Part shown: one piece after another, positions 11,107 to 24,286 of the stretch
Numbering within the stretch: position 1 is the first letter of the stretch
How the letters are laid out: each line of letters opens with the position of its first letter
From: Dioscorea cayenensis subsp. rotundata
Taxonomy: Eukaryota > Streptophyta > Magnoliopsida > Dioscoreales > Dioscoreaceae
Assembly: GCF_009730915.1 (NCBI RefSeq)
Contig: NC_052477.1
Coordinates: forward strand, 5,978,611 to 6,042,610
Direction: 5' to 3'
DNA length: 64,000 nt
Position numbers and translations under genes: made by a program
Notes under the pieces: generated by a model
Told to the model about the DNA's origin: nothing
Database searches by the model: none
Seen by the model: the letters and a program-made list of their open reading frames with translations, nothing else

Positions 11107-11510
11107 TTTTTTGACAAATAGGCGATAAGTGCCCTTCACTTAAGAGTGACAAAGGGACAAGCAAGTATAGAAGTATACTAGTTATGATGACTTAACAATC
11201 CCTTAAGGATTTATCATGTGGGCAATTTAAATACTAGAGGCAATAAAAGTCTGTTACATATACCCAAGTTGATATATCAAGTACCATAACTCCACAATAA
11301 TAAATTCTCCTGCCATACAATCTTGAGGGGTGAAAAATATAACTCCTCTCATAAGAGACTTACACTATGAGTCAGTATATAGTACTAATTAGTCTCAATC
11401 AACAATGAGTGAATAATATTTTATAATGTTGTGTGCGGGGGTTTCAAACTCGCGTGTTACCCACTCATTATCCAAGTGAGAAACTAACGTGCTATGCAGT
11501 GATTTTCATT
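11070..11510 (-). mobile_element. tRNA-derived SINE-like element
   Basis: Read on the minus strand from about 11510, the head carries an A-box-like TAGCACGTTAGTTTCTCAC and, about 30 bases on, a B-box-like GAGTTTGAAACC. This resembles the internal pol III promoter of tRNA-derived SINEs. The far end (about 11070-11105) is an AAAT repeat tail on that strand. Length is about 435 bp. Target-site duplications were not clear. Confidence 0.5.
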
Positions 11511-12234
11511 TAGTTTCTCTTTCCTTTACAATGTGATCATTATTGTTTCTCCAAAATTTAGAATTTGTAGCTTAAATTTGTAAAGACCTCCATGCCTTGC
11601 GGTATTCCCCATGTGTCTTTGTGTGTGTATATATAGATGTATTTGTGAATTTTTTGATTTTAGGTTTACTGTGAACAGAATCATTGGTATTAGACTTGAA
11701 TCTTCTTTATGAAAAAAGCTAGGTCATGTCATAAGATGTTAGATGTGGGAATTAGATTTGTAGATCATATCTATATCATTCATTATTATCTTTTACTTTT
11801 TCATTTGTTGATGTACTCAAATTAGGAAAACTTGTTTGATTATGATAGATTATTGTCCAAAATGGATGTACTAAAAGTATTAAGTTAGAATGCTAGTGTT
11901 GATTATATTCATTAGTTGGATGTGGTTATTTCAAAGAAGTACGAATTTCTTTTTTCATCTTTATATTTAACCATATGATTCATTTTAATTTTTATATTTC
12001 AAAATTATTTAATATAAATATATATATATATATATAAACCAATATTTACATACATTGAATTTTGAATATCTTTTCTGGTTTATTATTTATAATTTATGGT
12101 TTAAATGATAGAAAAAGTTAAGTTTTGTAAAAAACCGTTAGGAAAGAAAAAAAATTACATGGATACTAATGCGAATGCATGCCAACATTGCATTCACTTT
12201 ATTCATAAAGCTATTAAAAACCTATTATATAAAA
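11511..12234. other. Intergenic, no gene seen
   Basis: AT-rich sequence with a short TA tract near 12005-12036. No coding or RNA feature recognised. Confidence 0.5.
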
Positions 12235-12902
12235 ATATGATCGTTTGATTGACGGAATTTTATATTACGGTCGGAAATAAGATTACTAGAAATGTGATTT
12301 CCAAATCATGTTGACAGAAATATATGTAATTTTTATTTGGTTGACAAGATAGTAATGTGGTTGGAATGTAACATTACCATGTTTACTTAGTTGGGAATTT
12401 TTCATTACAAGTTATCTTTTTACTAAAATACCCTTATCTAATAAATGTCAAATATATCAATGTTCATAATATTTTGAAGTAAAAATCAAAATTATTTAAT
12501 AATAAATATTTGTAATTATTAAAAAATAAAATTTAATTTTAGTATAATTAATTTTTATTAATATTAATTAAGTCAAACTTACTCATATTAAGAGAAGGAA
12601 GACAAGTTGGGAGATTAGGGTTTGGGTGCAATTTTTTTTTTTTTTTTGAAACTTTTAGAAAGCTGATATTTTTGAGATTTTATTAAATTTAAAGGGTATA
12701 ATAAGTCAAAAATTCACAATTTTGTGGGAATGTAATATTACCATCTATTAAGTTGATAATCACATTCCTGGTAATAATGGCCAAGTTATCATATTCCGAA
12801 AATATGATATTCCTATTCTATATAACCAAACAAAGTAATATAAGATTACTTGATCGATATTTTGGAGGTAATATGATATTACCTCCAACTAAACAACCCC
12901 TT
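12235..12902. mobile_element. MITE-like element (tentative)
   Basis: The left side reads GATCGTTTGATTGACGGAA and the right side ends CAACTAAACAACCCCTTA. Inside, patches such as AATATGATATTACC and TAACATTACCA recur in opposite orientations. This layout fits a MITE with decayed terminal inverted repeats. Borders are approximate. Confidence 0.35.
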
Positions 12903-13500
12903 AATTTTAAATTTTTAGAATAAGTGACTTGTGAACCTCTTTTTAAGATTCAATTTAACTAAAGCATTTTCTAATTTAACTAATGATCTCAAAATTCCAT
13001 ATTTATTAGGTTAAAATATCAAAATAGTCCTCCAGCTGATGAACTGAAAGGAAAAAAAAAGATGAAAATGTGTAAATACGAGAACCAAAATAGCGGATCC
13101 ATACGGAAATATGTAAATACGAGGACCAAAAAAAAAAGATTTTATATTAGAGGGATTAAAAGGGCGAAAAACACAAAATAGAGATATCATTTTTATATTT
13201 ATACCTTAAAAATTCTATATTTTAATATATTATTTTTTAATTTAATTAAAATTTTAAAAAAATTACCTCTTCATCTTCATCTATTTTATCACGCTTTCCG
13301 TGGGCGACCTCATCTCGGGGTCCATGATTCTTAAAAAAAAATTGAGAAATAAATAAAATGCTAAATTTATAAAAAAAAAAAAAATTATGAGATATATTTT
13401 AAAAAATAAAAAAATGGCTAGGATATTAACAAAGTTAGATAGGGACATCACAAGATTTTTATCGTTTTCTTATTTATAGTACGTTTAGCTCCAAAGTATC
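12903..13500. other. Intergenic, no gene seen
   Basis: AT-rich. A short direct repeat (AATATGTAAATACGAG-type) occurs twice near 13070 and 13110. No gene. Confidence 0.45.
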
Positions 13501-13529
13501 CAAGTGGATGTTAGTGTCACATGAGATGC

Positions 13530-13850
13530 AATTATCCCCATGAATGTTTTAGTGTTAATTTCCCAACATTAAAAAATATATATAATTTATTCACACAAAC
13601 AATTATCCCCATGAAAGTTTAGGTGTTAATTTCCCAACATTAAAAAAATATATAAATAAATTTATAAAACACACTCTTGTATATATACACACACCCTGTG
13701 AGGATCACGAATTACCATTTTAATTGTAGAAAAATAGTAATTTTTTCTCATAACAAATGAGAGTTGAAAGATTAATTTCTTCTCATAATATTGGTTAAGG
13801 TAACAAATGAGAGTTGAAAGATTAATTTCTTTTCATAATATTGGTTTAGG
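13530..13850. repeat. Two small tandem duplications
   Basis: A 71-bp-spaced pair with AATTATCCCCATGAA lies at about 13530 and 13601. A precise 50-bp tandem pair occupies 13751-13800 and 13801-13850 with two mismatches (copies start TAACAAATGAGAGTTGAAAG). Confidence 0.85.
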
Positions 13851-14194
13851 TGTGTGTGATTTATCCATTTTATCACAAAATAAATATATATAATTTTCAT
13901 AAAAAATTGTACTAAAAAAGAAAAAGAATGTAATTTCTTGTATTCAAAATTAAAAAACCAGACAATTTTCATATTTAATTGGTTTCTGAAATATTTCCCT
14001 GGAAAAAAAAAGTCAATATTATCAAAAAGTGGAATCCTTTAAAAAAAAAACTTATTTTTTATTATTTAAACCATAAATCGGAAATTATAAATGAGAAATT
14101 TCTTTTTAAACTTTAATTTTTTTTAAAATTTACCATTTATGATTTATGATTTAAGATTTAAAATTTAAAGTTTTGTGAGTTTTAAAATAAAGGA

Positions 14195-15278
14195 GCTAAT
14201 TTATTAAAATATTGCTTTTTTTTTAATTATTTCCTTAAATGCGCATTTCCGTAATTATTTACGGAAATGCGCATTTTATATTTTTTTATTATTATTTTTT
14301 AAACAGCCGGTCCCACTCTAATTTTTTAATATTTAAATTTAATTTTTTAAAAAAACAGAGGGGCCCGTTATTTTTTTAATATTAAGTTTTTATTTTTTTA
14401 AAAACTGCGGGTCCCGATAGTTTTTAAATTAAAAACATTTTACATTCAAACCCTTATAATTTTCATTAATTTTTCTTATAACTTATTTTTTCTCACTTCT
14501 ACTATGTTATTTTTACTTTTACTAATTATAACCGGCTGTTAATAATTTAAATAAATAATTTTAATATTTTTTCATCATAAGGGGGTTGTTGGGATGAATT
14601 ATCGAAAGTAATCAAGAACCCAGTAGTGGAAGCTTTATTCTTTCATCAAGAGTTCCCTACCTGCAAGAAAAATAAAAACCTACGATGACAAAAATTTTTA
14701 AAGAAGAGCTCTCTATATCGATAATTTTTTTCTTATGAAATACTCGTGTGTTTTAGAAAAAGACTTTGGAGGCTTTATATAGGCTCCACCCTAACAAAAA
14801 CTGGATGGCTAAGATCAATTTCATCCAACTGGGCTCTCATGAATGCAGTAGACTCAATCTGCCACCAATAATTCATCCCAACAACCCCCTTACGATGAAA
14901 AAAATATTAAAATTATTTATTTAAATTATTAACAGCCGGTTACAATTAGTGAAAGTAAAAATAATATACTTAGAGTGAGAAAAAAATAAGTTATAAGAAA
15001 AATTAATGAAAATTATAAGGGTTTGAATGTAAAATGTTTTTAATTTAAAAACTATCGGGACCCGCAGTTTTTAAAAAAATAAAAACTTAATATTAAAAAA
15101 ATAACGGGCCCCTCTGTTTTTTTAAAAAATTAAATTTAAATATTAAAAAATTAGAGTGGGACCGGCTGTTTAAAAAATAATAATAAAAAAATATAAAATG
15201 TGTATTTCCGTAAATAATTACGGAAATGCGCATTTAAGGAAATAATTAAAAAAAAAAACAATATTTTAATAAATTAGC
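14195..15278. repeat. Long inverted repeat (fold-back), 0.4-kb arms
   Basis: The left arm 14195-14602 begins GCTAATTTATT. It is matched in reverse complement by the right arm 14868-15278, with few differences along more than 400 bp. The loop is 265 bp (14603-14867). Each arm also holds a smaller palindrome (ATGCGCATTTCCGTAA...TTACGGAAATGCGCAT). No transposase or LTR pair is present. A transcript would fold into a very long hairpin. It may be a fold-back or MITE-type element; no clear target duplication was found. Confidence 0.9.
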
Positions 15279-15710
15279 CCGGGATAGATTGTCCATATTA
15301 TCAATTTGATTAAAAAGAACTTTGATATTTTCTAAAAAGTCAATATATCTGTTTCATTTTTCCAATTTTTTTAACACCTAAGGTTTGAAATATTTCCCTA
15401 AAAATTCACATTGAAATCCTATTTTTGTTTAAAATATTTTCCTCTCATTGTTTTTTGGTCATCTTCTCTTTTTAGGAAATGTCAGAATAATAATAATATA
15501 TTATATTTTTAACTTGAGTGGTTAGAATACTATGAGACAAGCAAGCCCCTGCCCAATTGAGCATTCAGCCATTTCGGTGGAGCTTAATTGTGGAGGGGAA
15601 AAAAAAAAATATATATATATATATATAATAATTAAATGAATTTTTTAATTTAAAATAAAAAAAATATAAAAAAAAATATTATTAAAAAATCCATTATACA
15701 TAAAAAAATT

Positions 15711-15751
<41 letters not shown>

Positions 15752-16069
15752 CTTTACCATATGCAAGTTTGATAGCGACCCAAGTTTATATTGACAGACA
15801 AGACAACAAAAATAAAAATTGCTGATTATATGATAAATGTTGGAAGTGGTGCCCACAAGGTATTCATAAAGTCATATGGGGGACAGCATCTCGTATAATG
15901 AACCAATTCATATTCTTCTCCAGAAAAGCAAAGCAGGCCTCTCCACGTGCTCTCTCAGACTCCCTCCAGATTCCATTCTTCTCTATGCCCAAATATGTGC
16001 CCATGTAAATAAAATTTACTACAGGGGTTTTATTGCATATATATATAATATATTGGAAAACTTTAGAGG
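15279..16069. other. Intergenic, no gene seen
   Basis: AT-rich with TA dinucleotide tracts near 15608-15628 and 15715-15750. Short open frames at 15864-16115 overlap on both strands and lack any motif. Confidence 0.5.
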
Positions 16070-16632
16070 TAGGGATGGCAATAATCCCAAATCGGACCAA
16101 AGTTTAATAGTATAAACCTGATTTGACCCAGTTTCGAGTTGAGTTTGGATAAAATCTGACTAATATAAAGCGGGTGTGGATGCGAGTATGGAAATCCTAA
16201 TACTCGACTCGAACCTGACCCGAAATTCAATTAACAAATATACCCAATTATATATATTCAATTTTTTGCTAGAGTTTTTAAATTCCTATCCTATAGTGTT
16301 GAATTTGTCTATTTTGTGTTGTTTTGAATATCTATTTTCAAATCCTACTCTATGATGTTCATTCAAACAAAAAAACTATGATTTTTTTTTTACATTTTTA
16401 ATTTTTTATTGACATTTTTAATTTTTACTTGGCATTTTAATTTTATTTTAATTGTTTTTAAATAGGGTCAAGGCCTGGCGGGTATCCCCAGCTTACATGA
16501 TTATCTATCGGGTGCGGGTGTGAGTTGGGGTTTTGAAAACCCGTCGGGTTCAAATTCGGGTAGAGGGGGTAGCGGGTGTGGGTGCGGGTATGGCAAAATC
16601 TACACCTAACCCGACCCATTGTCATCCCTATG
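16070..16632. mobile_element. hAT-like MITE
   Basis: The ends are inverted copies: TAGGGATGGCAATAA at the left and, in reverse complement at the right, TAGGGATGACAATGGG. Both inner flanks are rich in GGGT/ACCC motifs (CGGGTGCGGGTG type), as in a widespread plant hAT-like MITE group. There is no coding capacity. Confidence 0.65.
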
Positions 16633-17299
16633 CAGACATTAATAGAACATCCGTAGTTGAGAACAGTGACCAAATTGAAGAGAATTTGATTGATTAACGG
16701 GATGGTTATGGTTGATTAGTGTTAGGTTGATGTTTATAATGTTTTATTGTTTTTTTACTGTGCTATTGTTCTTAAGCACAATAATGTTGTTCACTACATA
16801 CGAATGTTTGTACATTTCATATCTACAAACATTCTTAGCAAACTTGCCCTCACATATACATGTAACATTATGAATAATTTTTCTCGTTTAGACTTCTCAA
16901 ATTTACTACATTCCATATATTCCCAATAAAACCAAATACTGTATGTATATATTTAATAAAATTTGATTTGTTTGTAGGTTGAGGTTTCAATTTCCTCACA
17001 TCGCCATGATTGAAAAATAATAATAATAAAGATATATATTTTAGAAGCTTGTCTACATTATATAAAAAAAATAATTTGTTTACATATACACTTTTAACAC
17101 AGTATAAATTTTAAAACTTCTAGCAATTGTAATTTTATTTTCATATAATACATAAAACTAATTTAAAATTTTGTAGGGTATACATGCAAAAAAATATTGG
17201 CTAAATTATTATTAAAAATTTCTAATATTTAAATGGAATGAATAAAATAAGTTTAATTTTTTACGAATATATAATTTGCAAAGAGCAATGTATATCAAC
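16633..17299. other. Intergenic, no gene seen
   Basis: AT-rich DNA. A 60-codon frame at 16747-16929 has no family signature. Confidence 0.5.
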
Positions 17300-20200
17300 G
17301 GTGGCTCAAGGTTTATAAAGACCTAAAGCTTAAGCATTAAACTGACCATAATTAATTAATAAGAAAAAAAATTGTTAAAAATAAGTATTGAAGCTACAAA
17401 AATTTTTTTAAATAGATTTGTTTGTTGGGAGAAGAAGAGAATTAATTATGTATTGAAACTACATGTTTTTTAATAGATTTATTTGTTTGGAAAAAAAAAT
17501 AATTAATTATACATTAAAGTAGAAAAAAAAATTAAGAACTTAATTTAGTAGTTTTTATTTTAAAAAGCTAGTTGATGGAAGATTTAAAATTACAGTATTA
17601 AATAAAAAAGTTTAAATATTAATTAATTATACAACAAATAATTATTATAATTTTAAAGATAAGATTTTAAAACTTTTAAAATTTAAAGTTAATAATGAGG
17701 TCACAAATTAAATTTATAATTTATTATTTACCGGATACATAGTTATTATTATAATCATAGCTGTCACGCCCGACAACCGCCGCGACAACCCGAGGAGGGA
17801 CACCCACCACTCAACCCTCGAGTCCTCGCAAGGCTCACAAACCCCTTGCTAAATAACAAAACCACCACAAAGATACAAGGAAGGAAAACTTTCACTCAAA
17901 GTCAACCGAGTTGCAAAAGACATACAAGTCACAGACACAGAGTGAAGGACACTAGTGGATCCACTGTAATACACCATGCAATAAACAAAACCTGACTCAA
18001 AATGCAAATTGCCAAGCACTTCGCCTCGCTACGATGCCCCCAAACCATTAAACCTAGAAGGGAGGGGAGGGGGTGAGTAACCAAAGTCACTCAGTGAATG
18101 TGTTAGCACAAATCTAAAAGAATATCAAACCAAACTTTTATAATAATGTAAATGGATCATAACAGTTCCACTCATATATATATACAGAATAACAATATAA
18201 TACGAATCTTAAAATCCAAAACAAACAGATACTCACCGCCAAAATCCCAATTTAATACAACACTACTAAAGGAACGCAACATGGTCTAGAAACCTCTCTA
18301 AACCTTCGCCATGGCCATGGCTAGGTTCAGAACCGTCAAGATACTCATGTCCTTGACGTGACCCATCGGTTCACCAGTCGGTGATCCGGTTACCCGATGA
18401 ATATCCAGTCAAGGCTCTACACTTCCACCTGAACTGTCCCTCATTGTAATTAGCCGGTCTTCCACGCCACCTCAACAGGTTGACCATGAAAAATCACCTA
18501 CTGCAGTATGATCACCATACAAACTATCATGTAGATGCAGCAATAATACAATCTTTATAAATCATATCATAGGGTCCTTATCCAGGACAAGCATTCACAT
18601 ATCGGAAACAGACATTATTTCCATAACGGCAATGCCAAAAGTATAAAAATGGATATAAACTTTCATAAAGTATTCCGATCCCGATATGCCAATATGTTCG
18701 AAAACATTTTTTGTCCGAATGCCAAGAATAGTTCAATAACACGAGAAGCTTTCCAAGTTGATTGAAACATTGCTTTAGACAATAAACCCAACTAATATTA
18801 AATACACTGCAATATCCACAATCTAGATGAACAGCAATGAAAACCCTTTTCATAACCATAAACATCAAAAGTATACTTATAAAAGCGAAAAGTTTTACAA
18901 ATCATTCTCGAAGTAGATGCCACTAGTGTAAAAAGTCCTCAGAGCTTTTGGTCTAGTTAAACCTCAAGTTACTTAGGATCATTCTAGCTTTCTCTTTCCA
19001 CAGCTCACTAGGGTTTCCTCCAAGTACAAGATTAATCCCCAAAGTCTAGTCAACCACCACATCCAAGTCCTTTAAAAGTCATGAAAATATGTTCATCTCA
19101 TCACATGTATTTACACATGCCAATATATATATATATATATATATCCAACCCTACTTTACACGTCATCAGGTATTTACTTCCACAAGTCTTTATTATTTAA
19201 CCCTTTCTTATACTCAATCATATCTTAGATCCTTATCATGGTGCCATTATCTCAACATCAATATTTATTTCATCTATAATAATCTCATTGTCAAATTACT
19301 CAAAAGTTGACTATCTCCTCTTAAGAGCATTAAATCAAACTATGATTAGAAATTCACAAGAATATTCAGTTTTGCCATCCAACACTCGTCACATATAAAG
19401 AAATTCCATTTAAAGCAATAATCATAACCATTGACATCCACCCAATAGATACCACAAATATGATCGAACTACCATTAAGTACCCTACACTATGCTCACAA
19501 GAACAACCCTTATCAACTTTGGTAATCATCCATGGTTCTCAAACATTGCAAAGAAAATATTATCATCAACCTCACTGACTACCAAAGATCATACACAAGG
19601 TTCCACCAGTCATTCCAATTCCAATGCACTAATGTAGTTATATACCTTAGCATTCAAAGCTCCATTAAGTTCCATGTACCATATTTATCACATCATGCAT
19701 CAAAACTTTAGAAATTATACATTACTCATGAGATTTAAATCATCCATTGAACATACATAATTAATTTCACTTATAACACTTAAGCTTAATGAACTCGTTG
19801 TAATACTCAACAATTTCCATTCATCCATCTAGCATGTATGTCCTCAAGTTCAATCTCAACTAACACAACTACATCATGAGTAAACTTTCTCATGATTTCC
19901 AGAGAATAAACCACGAGTCATTCAAATACGCCATAGTCTCTAGTGGTCATCTTCACTTTAATTTAACTCACAAAATAGTATTTTAAAATAAGATAAAACC
20001 ATGGAAATCATTTCAGAAAGCAAATAAAATATTTTTGATACTCAATTAGAATTGTGCGCTCCATATAACCCACTCACAGAACATATCGTCTCGCATGGAG
20101 ACGCACACACTGGTCGGCGATTTCCTTCCTCTTCGAAGATGTTTCGCCACCTAGACACAAAGCAAGGAACACAAGAAGCAATCAAGACCAAAACTCAGAA

Positions 20201-21250
20201 TCAATATGCATGCACATGCAATGTTACATGTTAGATATGTAACACTAGGATTATAGGGGAAAACAACGTCATTTTGGACCCAAACGACCTCAAACCAAAG
20301 TAAAACTAGTCCCAATGGATTCTAGGCAAGAAGAGCTTCGATTTGGACCAAAGAAATACAAGAAAAGACCAAGGTCTTTCGGTGCCACTCCGGATTTGCT
20401 ACAGTAACCACGAATTTGCTATAGTAAAACCGAGCCTTATTTGATGGTTTCTCTCGGATTTACAACACCAAATCACGAAATTTCTTCACAAACATACACA
20501 CAAAGAGATAACCATGACACTGGCTTCGATTTGAGCCCAAAAATAACTCAAACCAAGGTTTATTTCTATGGTTTCATGGATTTTTGAAAATGATTAAATA
20601 CGAAGAAAATACAAAGAAAAACCTTGGATCGAAACCTTACCAAGCTCAGGAGAGTGGGAGGAAGGGAATAGAGGCATTGATTCATTGAAAAACTCGACGA
20701 CGAATTTTTTTTCTTCAAAACCTTGGATGTTCGGCCGAAGAAGGAAAACATGAAGGAAAGAAGGAAAAAGAGAAATGAGAGAAAGGGATGAGAGCCACGT
20801 TGCTCTCTTATCCTTAGCAATTTCAGATTTTCAGAATTTTTTTTAAAGAAAATGGAAATGATCACAATGCTCTCATAATAGGAAATATTATGAAAAAGGG
20901 TCCAAAAGACCGTTTTGCCTCTAATGTAAAATGATTTTTTTGCCCCTAATGTAAAATGATGCACACAACCTACTGTGCAATCAACCTAATGTAAAATGAT
21001 GCACACAACCTACTGATTTTTACACACAACCTACTGTGCAATCATGCAAAGATGCCACTAATGTAAAATGATCATTTTGCCCCTAATGCATGCACAAAAG
21101 TAAAAAAAGATGCCTAAGGTCAAAAATCATGACAGAGTATCACAATAGTGATAAGATTTTAAACACTATATTGGTTTAAACTTAAATGAGGATCTCAATT
21201 TTCGGGGGCCTAAAGCGGTTGCTTGATTGGCTTTACCTTGAGGCGCCCCT
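17300..21250. mobile_element. Old terminal-inverted-repeat element split by an LTR
   Basis: The left end (near 17300, GGTGGCTCAAGGTTTATAAA then CCTAAAGCTTAAGC) matches the inverted right end (near 21205-21250, reading in reverse GGCGCCTCAAGGTAAAGCC then AAGCAACCGCTTTAGG). The inner part, 17340-17761 and 21145-21200, is AT-rich and non-coding. The solo LTR at 17762-21144 interrupts it. Confidence 0.55.
17762..21144 (-). mobile_element. Probable solo LTR, about 3.4 kb, Ty3/gypsy type
   Basis: On the + strand the block begins TGTCACGCCC and ends GAGTATCACA. On the minus strand it therefore runs TGTGATACTC to GGGCGTGACA, a common start/end of long plant Ty3/gypsy LTRs. Flanking pentamers ATAGC and ATAGT match at four of five positions. 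No gag-pol domain was found and only one copy is present, hence solo. Near 20920-21080 it holds about three copies of a short repeat with CTAATGTAAAATGATGCAC. A 132-codon minus-strand frame (20566-20964) lies inside it and is not considered a gene. The borders are a best fit. Confidence 0.6.
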
Positions 21251-22765
21251 AATGTATACGCACAGTTTGTTTTTTTAAATATATTTAATATAAAATAATT
21301 ATTGTTTGGAACCCAATAGCTCATTGTACCACAGTTCATCAATGTCAGCCATTGGATCGCGATCCAACGACTGATAATTGGACTCGGGCGTAAACAACTT
21401 ATTTTTAATCTATAAATTTTTTATAAAATAGATAAGCATCCCTAACCGCACACTCTTTTTATTGTTATGCTTTAATTAGGGGACGGAATTAGGGGGTGAA
21501 GGGGCCCTCATGCATACAATTTAAAAAAAAATATTTTTTAGAAAAAAAATGTTTATGAAAATTTTTTGTTTGGCTCTTTGATAAACAAATTGATAAAATT
21601 AAAATTTTTAATATGACAGTCATGTACAGATGTACTTATTTTTATGAGAGTAAAATTTAGTTTGAGTTGGTGAAAATAACTTAATATGCTACAAATATAC
21701 TTTCTTCGGTTCTATTTAAATGTCCACCTTAATCGATTTATGTTGATTAAAAAATCAATTAAAATTATGATAGTCTTAAATACATAAAAAAATTCTAACA
21801 AAATTTCAAAATTGCCTTTATTTAAGAGTCGTGCCAATTCTATTAATTTCTCTTTATATTTATTATTTCTTTTATTTTCTCTCTCAAAATGATCCTTTAT
21901 ATTTATAAAAAAATATTGAAAAGGATAGAAATACATTAAATATAAAAGATAAATTAAGGAAAAAAAATTATTTAATACTTCATAGATTTTTTACATAGAT
22001 ATATATTAAAAAACATTTAACTAGTATAGAGGGAGTATATCATTTTTAGGTTAACAAAATAAAATTTACAAATTTTTAAATATGTTTATATAAAATTTAA
22101 TTTTCACAATAAATAGTATTTAATTTTCACAATAAATAGTAGGATGTGTGTCATTTGTAACAAATCATTAATACATACATGTTTTTTAAGTTAATTTTTA
22201 ACCTGCTACCATAGTGTTTCAAGAACAAATTTAATTATTTTTAATTATATTTAAATTTTTATTTATATTAAATATCATATTAATAGTTTTAAAAATTAAT
22301 TACAACATAATAAATATTTACAATATCTTTTAAAACAGATAAGGTTGGCAATGGAGAACTCGATTTTCCGGCATGATAATGGTTCGGAGCTAAAATTCAG
22401 AGAACGGGGTTGGATACCTCATCCCGCTGTCCTCGAATATATAATTTTAATATTATATATATAATATTAAAAAATTATTTATATTTAATAAAATATATAT
22501 TATAAAAAGATAATATATTTGATGTATTTTTTAGATGTAAAAAAATTCGAGGACGGGGAATCCCTGAACTCAACTAATTCCAGCTACATCACCCGGTTCC
22601 ACCCAATTGATATGTTTACCATTAGTTTTAATTATGGGAGTTATTTAACCCTATACTAGATAGTTAAAATTTGATTTTATTTTTGGTAGAATACTTTATT
22701 TACTTACTCTAATAAATAAATTTTTTAAGCCTCTCTAATATAATTTGTCCTTAAAATGTTCTTAA
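21251..22765. other. Intergenic with small repeat remnants
   Basis: No gene is seen. Around 22336-22620 a segment starting GGTTGGCAATGGAGAAC contains CGGGG/CCCCG islands like hAT-type MITEs. A near-exact short repeat (AATTTTCACAATAAATAGTA) occurs twice near 22100-22140. Confidence 0.4.
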
Positions 22766-23937
22766 GGGGGCGTTTGATTGAATGTAGTTGAAAATGCAGT
22801 GGATTTGATAATTCAGGAGAGTCAAATCCAGTGTTTGGTTAGATGTATTTGTAATACTGGATCACAGAATATTGTGTTTGGTTGAAGGGATTTGTAAATT
22901 TGGATTTAGAAAACATGTATCGATTTGATATAATAATTAATATATACATTATAAAATATACATTTAATTTTTAAGTAAATATGAATTTAAAAATATTATT
23001 AGTAATTAATATAATTGATATAAACTTAATTTATTATAATAAAAATATAATATATTAATTATTTATTAAAAAAATAAGTAATATAATATAATAAATCAAT
23101 TATATACTATATTACTAATATTAATTACACTATAATTATATTTTTATTTAATATTTTTTTATAAAATATAATTATAGTGTAATTAATATCATGAGTAATT
23201 AACATAATTAATATATATTTAATTTATTATAATAAAATATCATATATTAATTATTTTTTTATATTTAATATTTTTATAAAAATATAATCGAGTGTAATTA
23301 ATATCATGAGTAATTAATATAATTAATATATACTTAATTTATTATAATAAATATAATTTATTAATAATTTATTAAATTAATTAATATAATATAATATATC
23401 AATTATATATTATATTACTAATATTAATTACATCTATAATTATATTATATTTCATATTTTATAAAAATATAATTATAGTGTAATTAATATTATGAGTAAT
23501 TAAAATAATTAATATATACTTAATTTGTTATAATAAATATAATTTATTAATAATTTATTAAAATAGTTAATATAATATAATATAATATATCAATTATGTA
23601 TTATATTACTAATATTAATTACACTATAATTATATTATATTTAATATTTTTATAAAAATATAATTATAGTGTAATTAATATTATGAGTAATTAATATAAT
23701 AAATATGAATTCAAATTTTTAAATATTATAAGTAATTAATATATACTTTGCATGTGAGGGATTCATTTGGATGGGATTTTTGGAATTCGAGTCGTTTTGG
23801 CGAATTTCATAATCCCATGACTTTTAGTTTGGAAATCTGAAAGTAAATTCAAATCGCTTTCAAACAAACAAAGGATTTCTCAAATTCAAGGATTTTCAAA
23901 TCCTTTGACTTTCAAATCCACTCAAACAAACACCCCC
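22766..23937. mobile_element. Tourist/PIF-Harbinger-like element with internal tandem array
   Basis: The ends are GGGGGCGTTTGATTGAATG and, inverted, GGGGGTGTTTGTTTGAGTG. They are flanked by the 3-bp duplication TAA (22763-22765 and 23938-23940), typical of PIF/Harbinger elements. The middle is an AT-rich array with a period of about 184 bp in its best part (23330-23700), built of AATATAATTATAGTGTAATT and related runs in both orientations. It ends about 350 bp before the start codon of the DUF630/DUF632 gene. Confidence 0.75.
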
Positions 23938-24286
23938 TAAGAGGATTTACATTTCCCGAATATTAAAGAGAGAGGCCTTATATTTCTCAAATGTTAAAAT
24001 AGATGGACATTTTAATGACAAATTATATTAGAGGGAGTAAATGCGCAGATTGACTATATTAGCGGGACTAAATAGAGTATCAAGAGAATCTGTTTTAATT
24101 AAAATATTTCACAAGGGTACGGATGCAAAATTCCCAAAAAGTGAAAAAAAAAAGAATTTCAAATTCTTGATTTTTGAGAACAATGCGAGAAAAAAGAGAG
24201 AGAAGCACCGAGCTCGTTTGGAGCTCTCTGGGTCACGGCGGCGGCGGCGGCGGTGGACGACGACGACGTCGACGAGGAGGGCATCA

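Noticed and set aside
14587..14883. Loop of the inverted repeat read as a solo LTR (TGTTGGG...CCCAACA)
   Set aside because: The flanks are inverted rather than directly repeated, as expected from the larger palindrome; no target duplication.
20566..20964. 132-codon minus-strand open frame
   Set aside because: It lies inside the solo LTR, is rich in Phe/Ser/Leu from T-rich DNA, and shows no domain.
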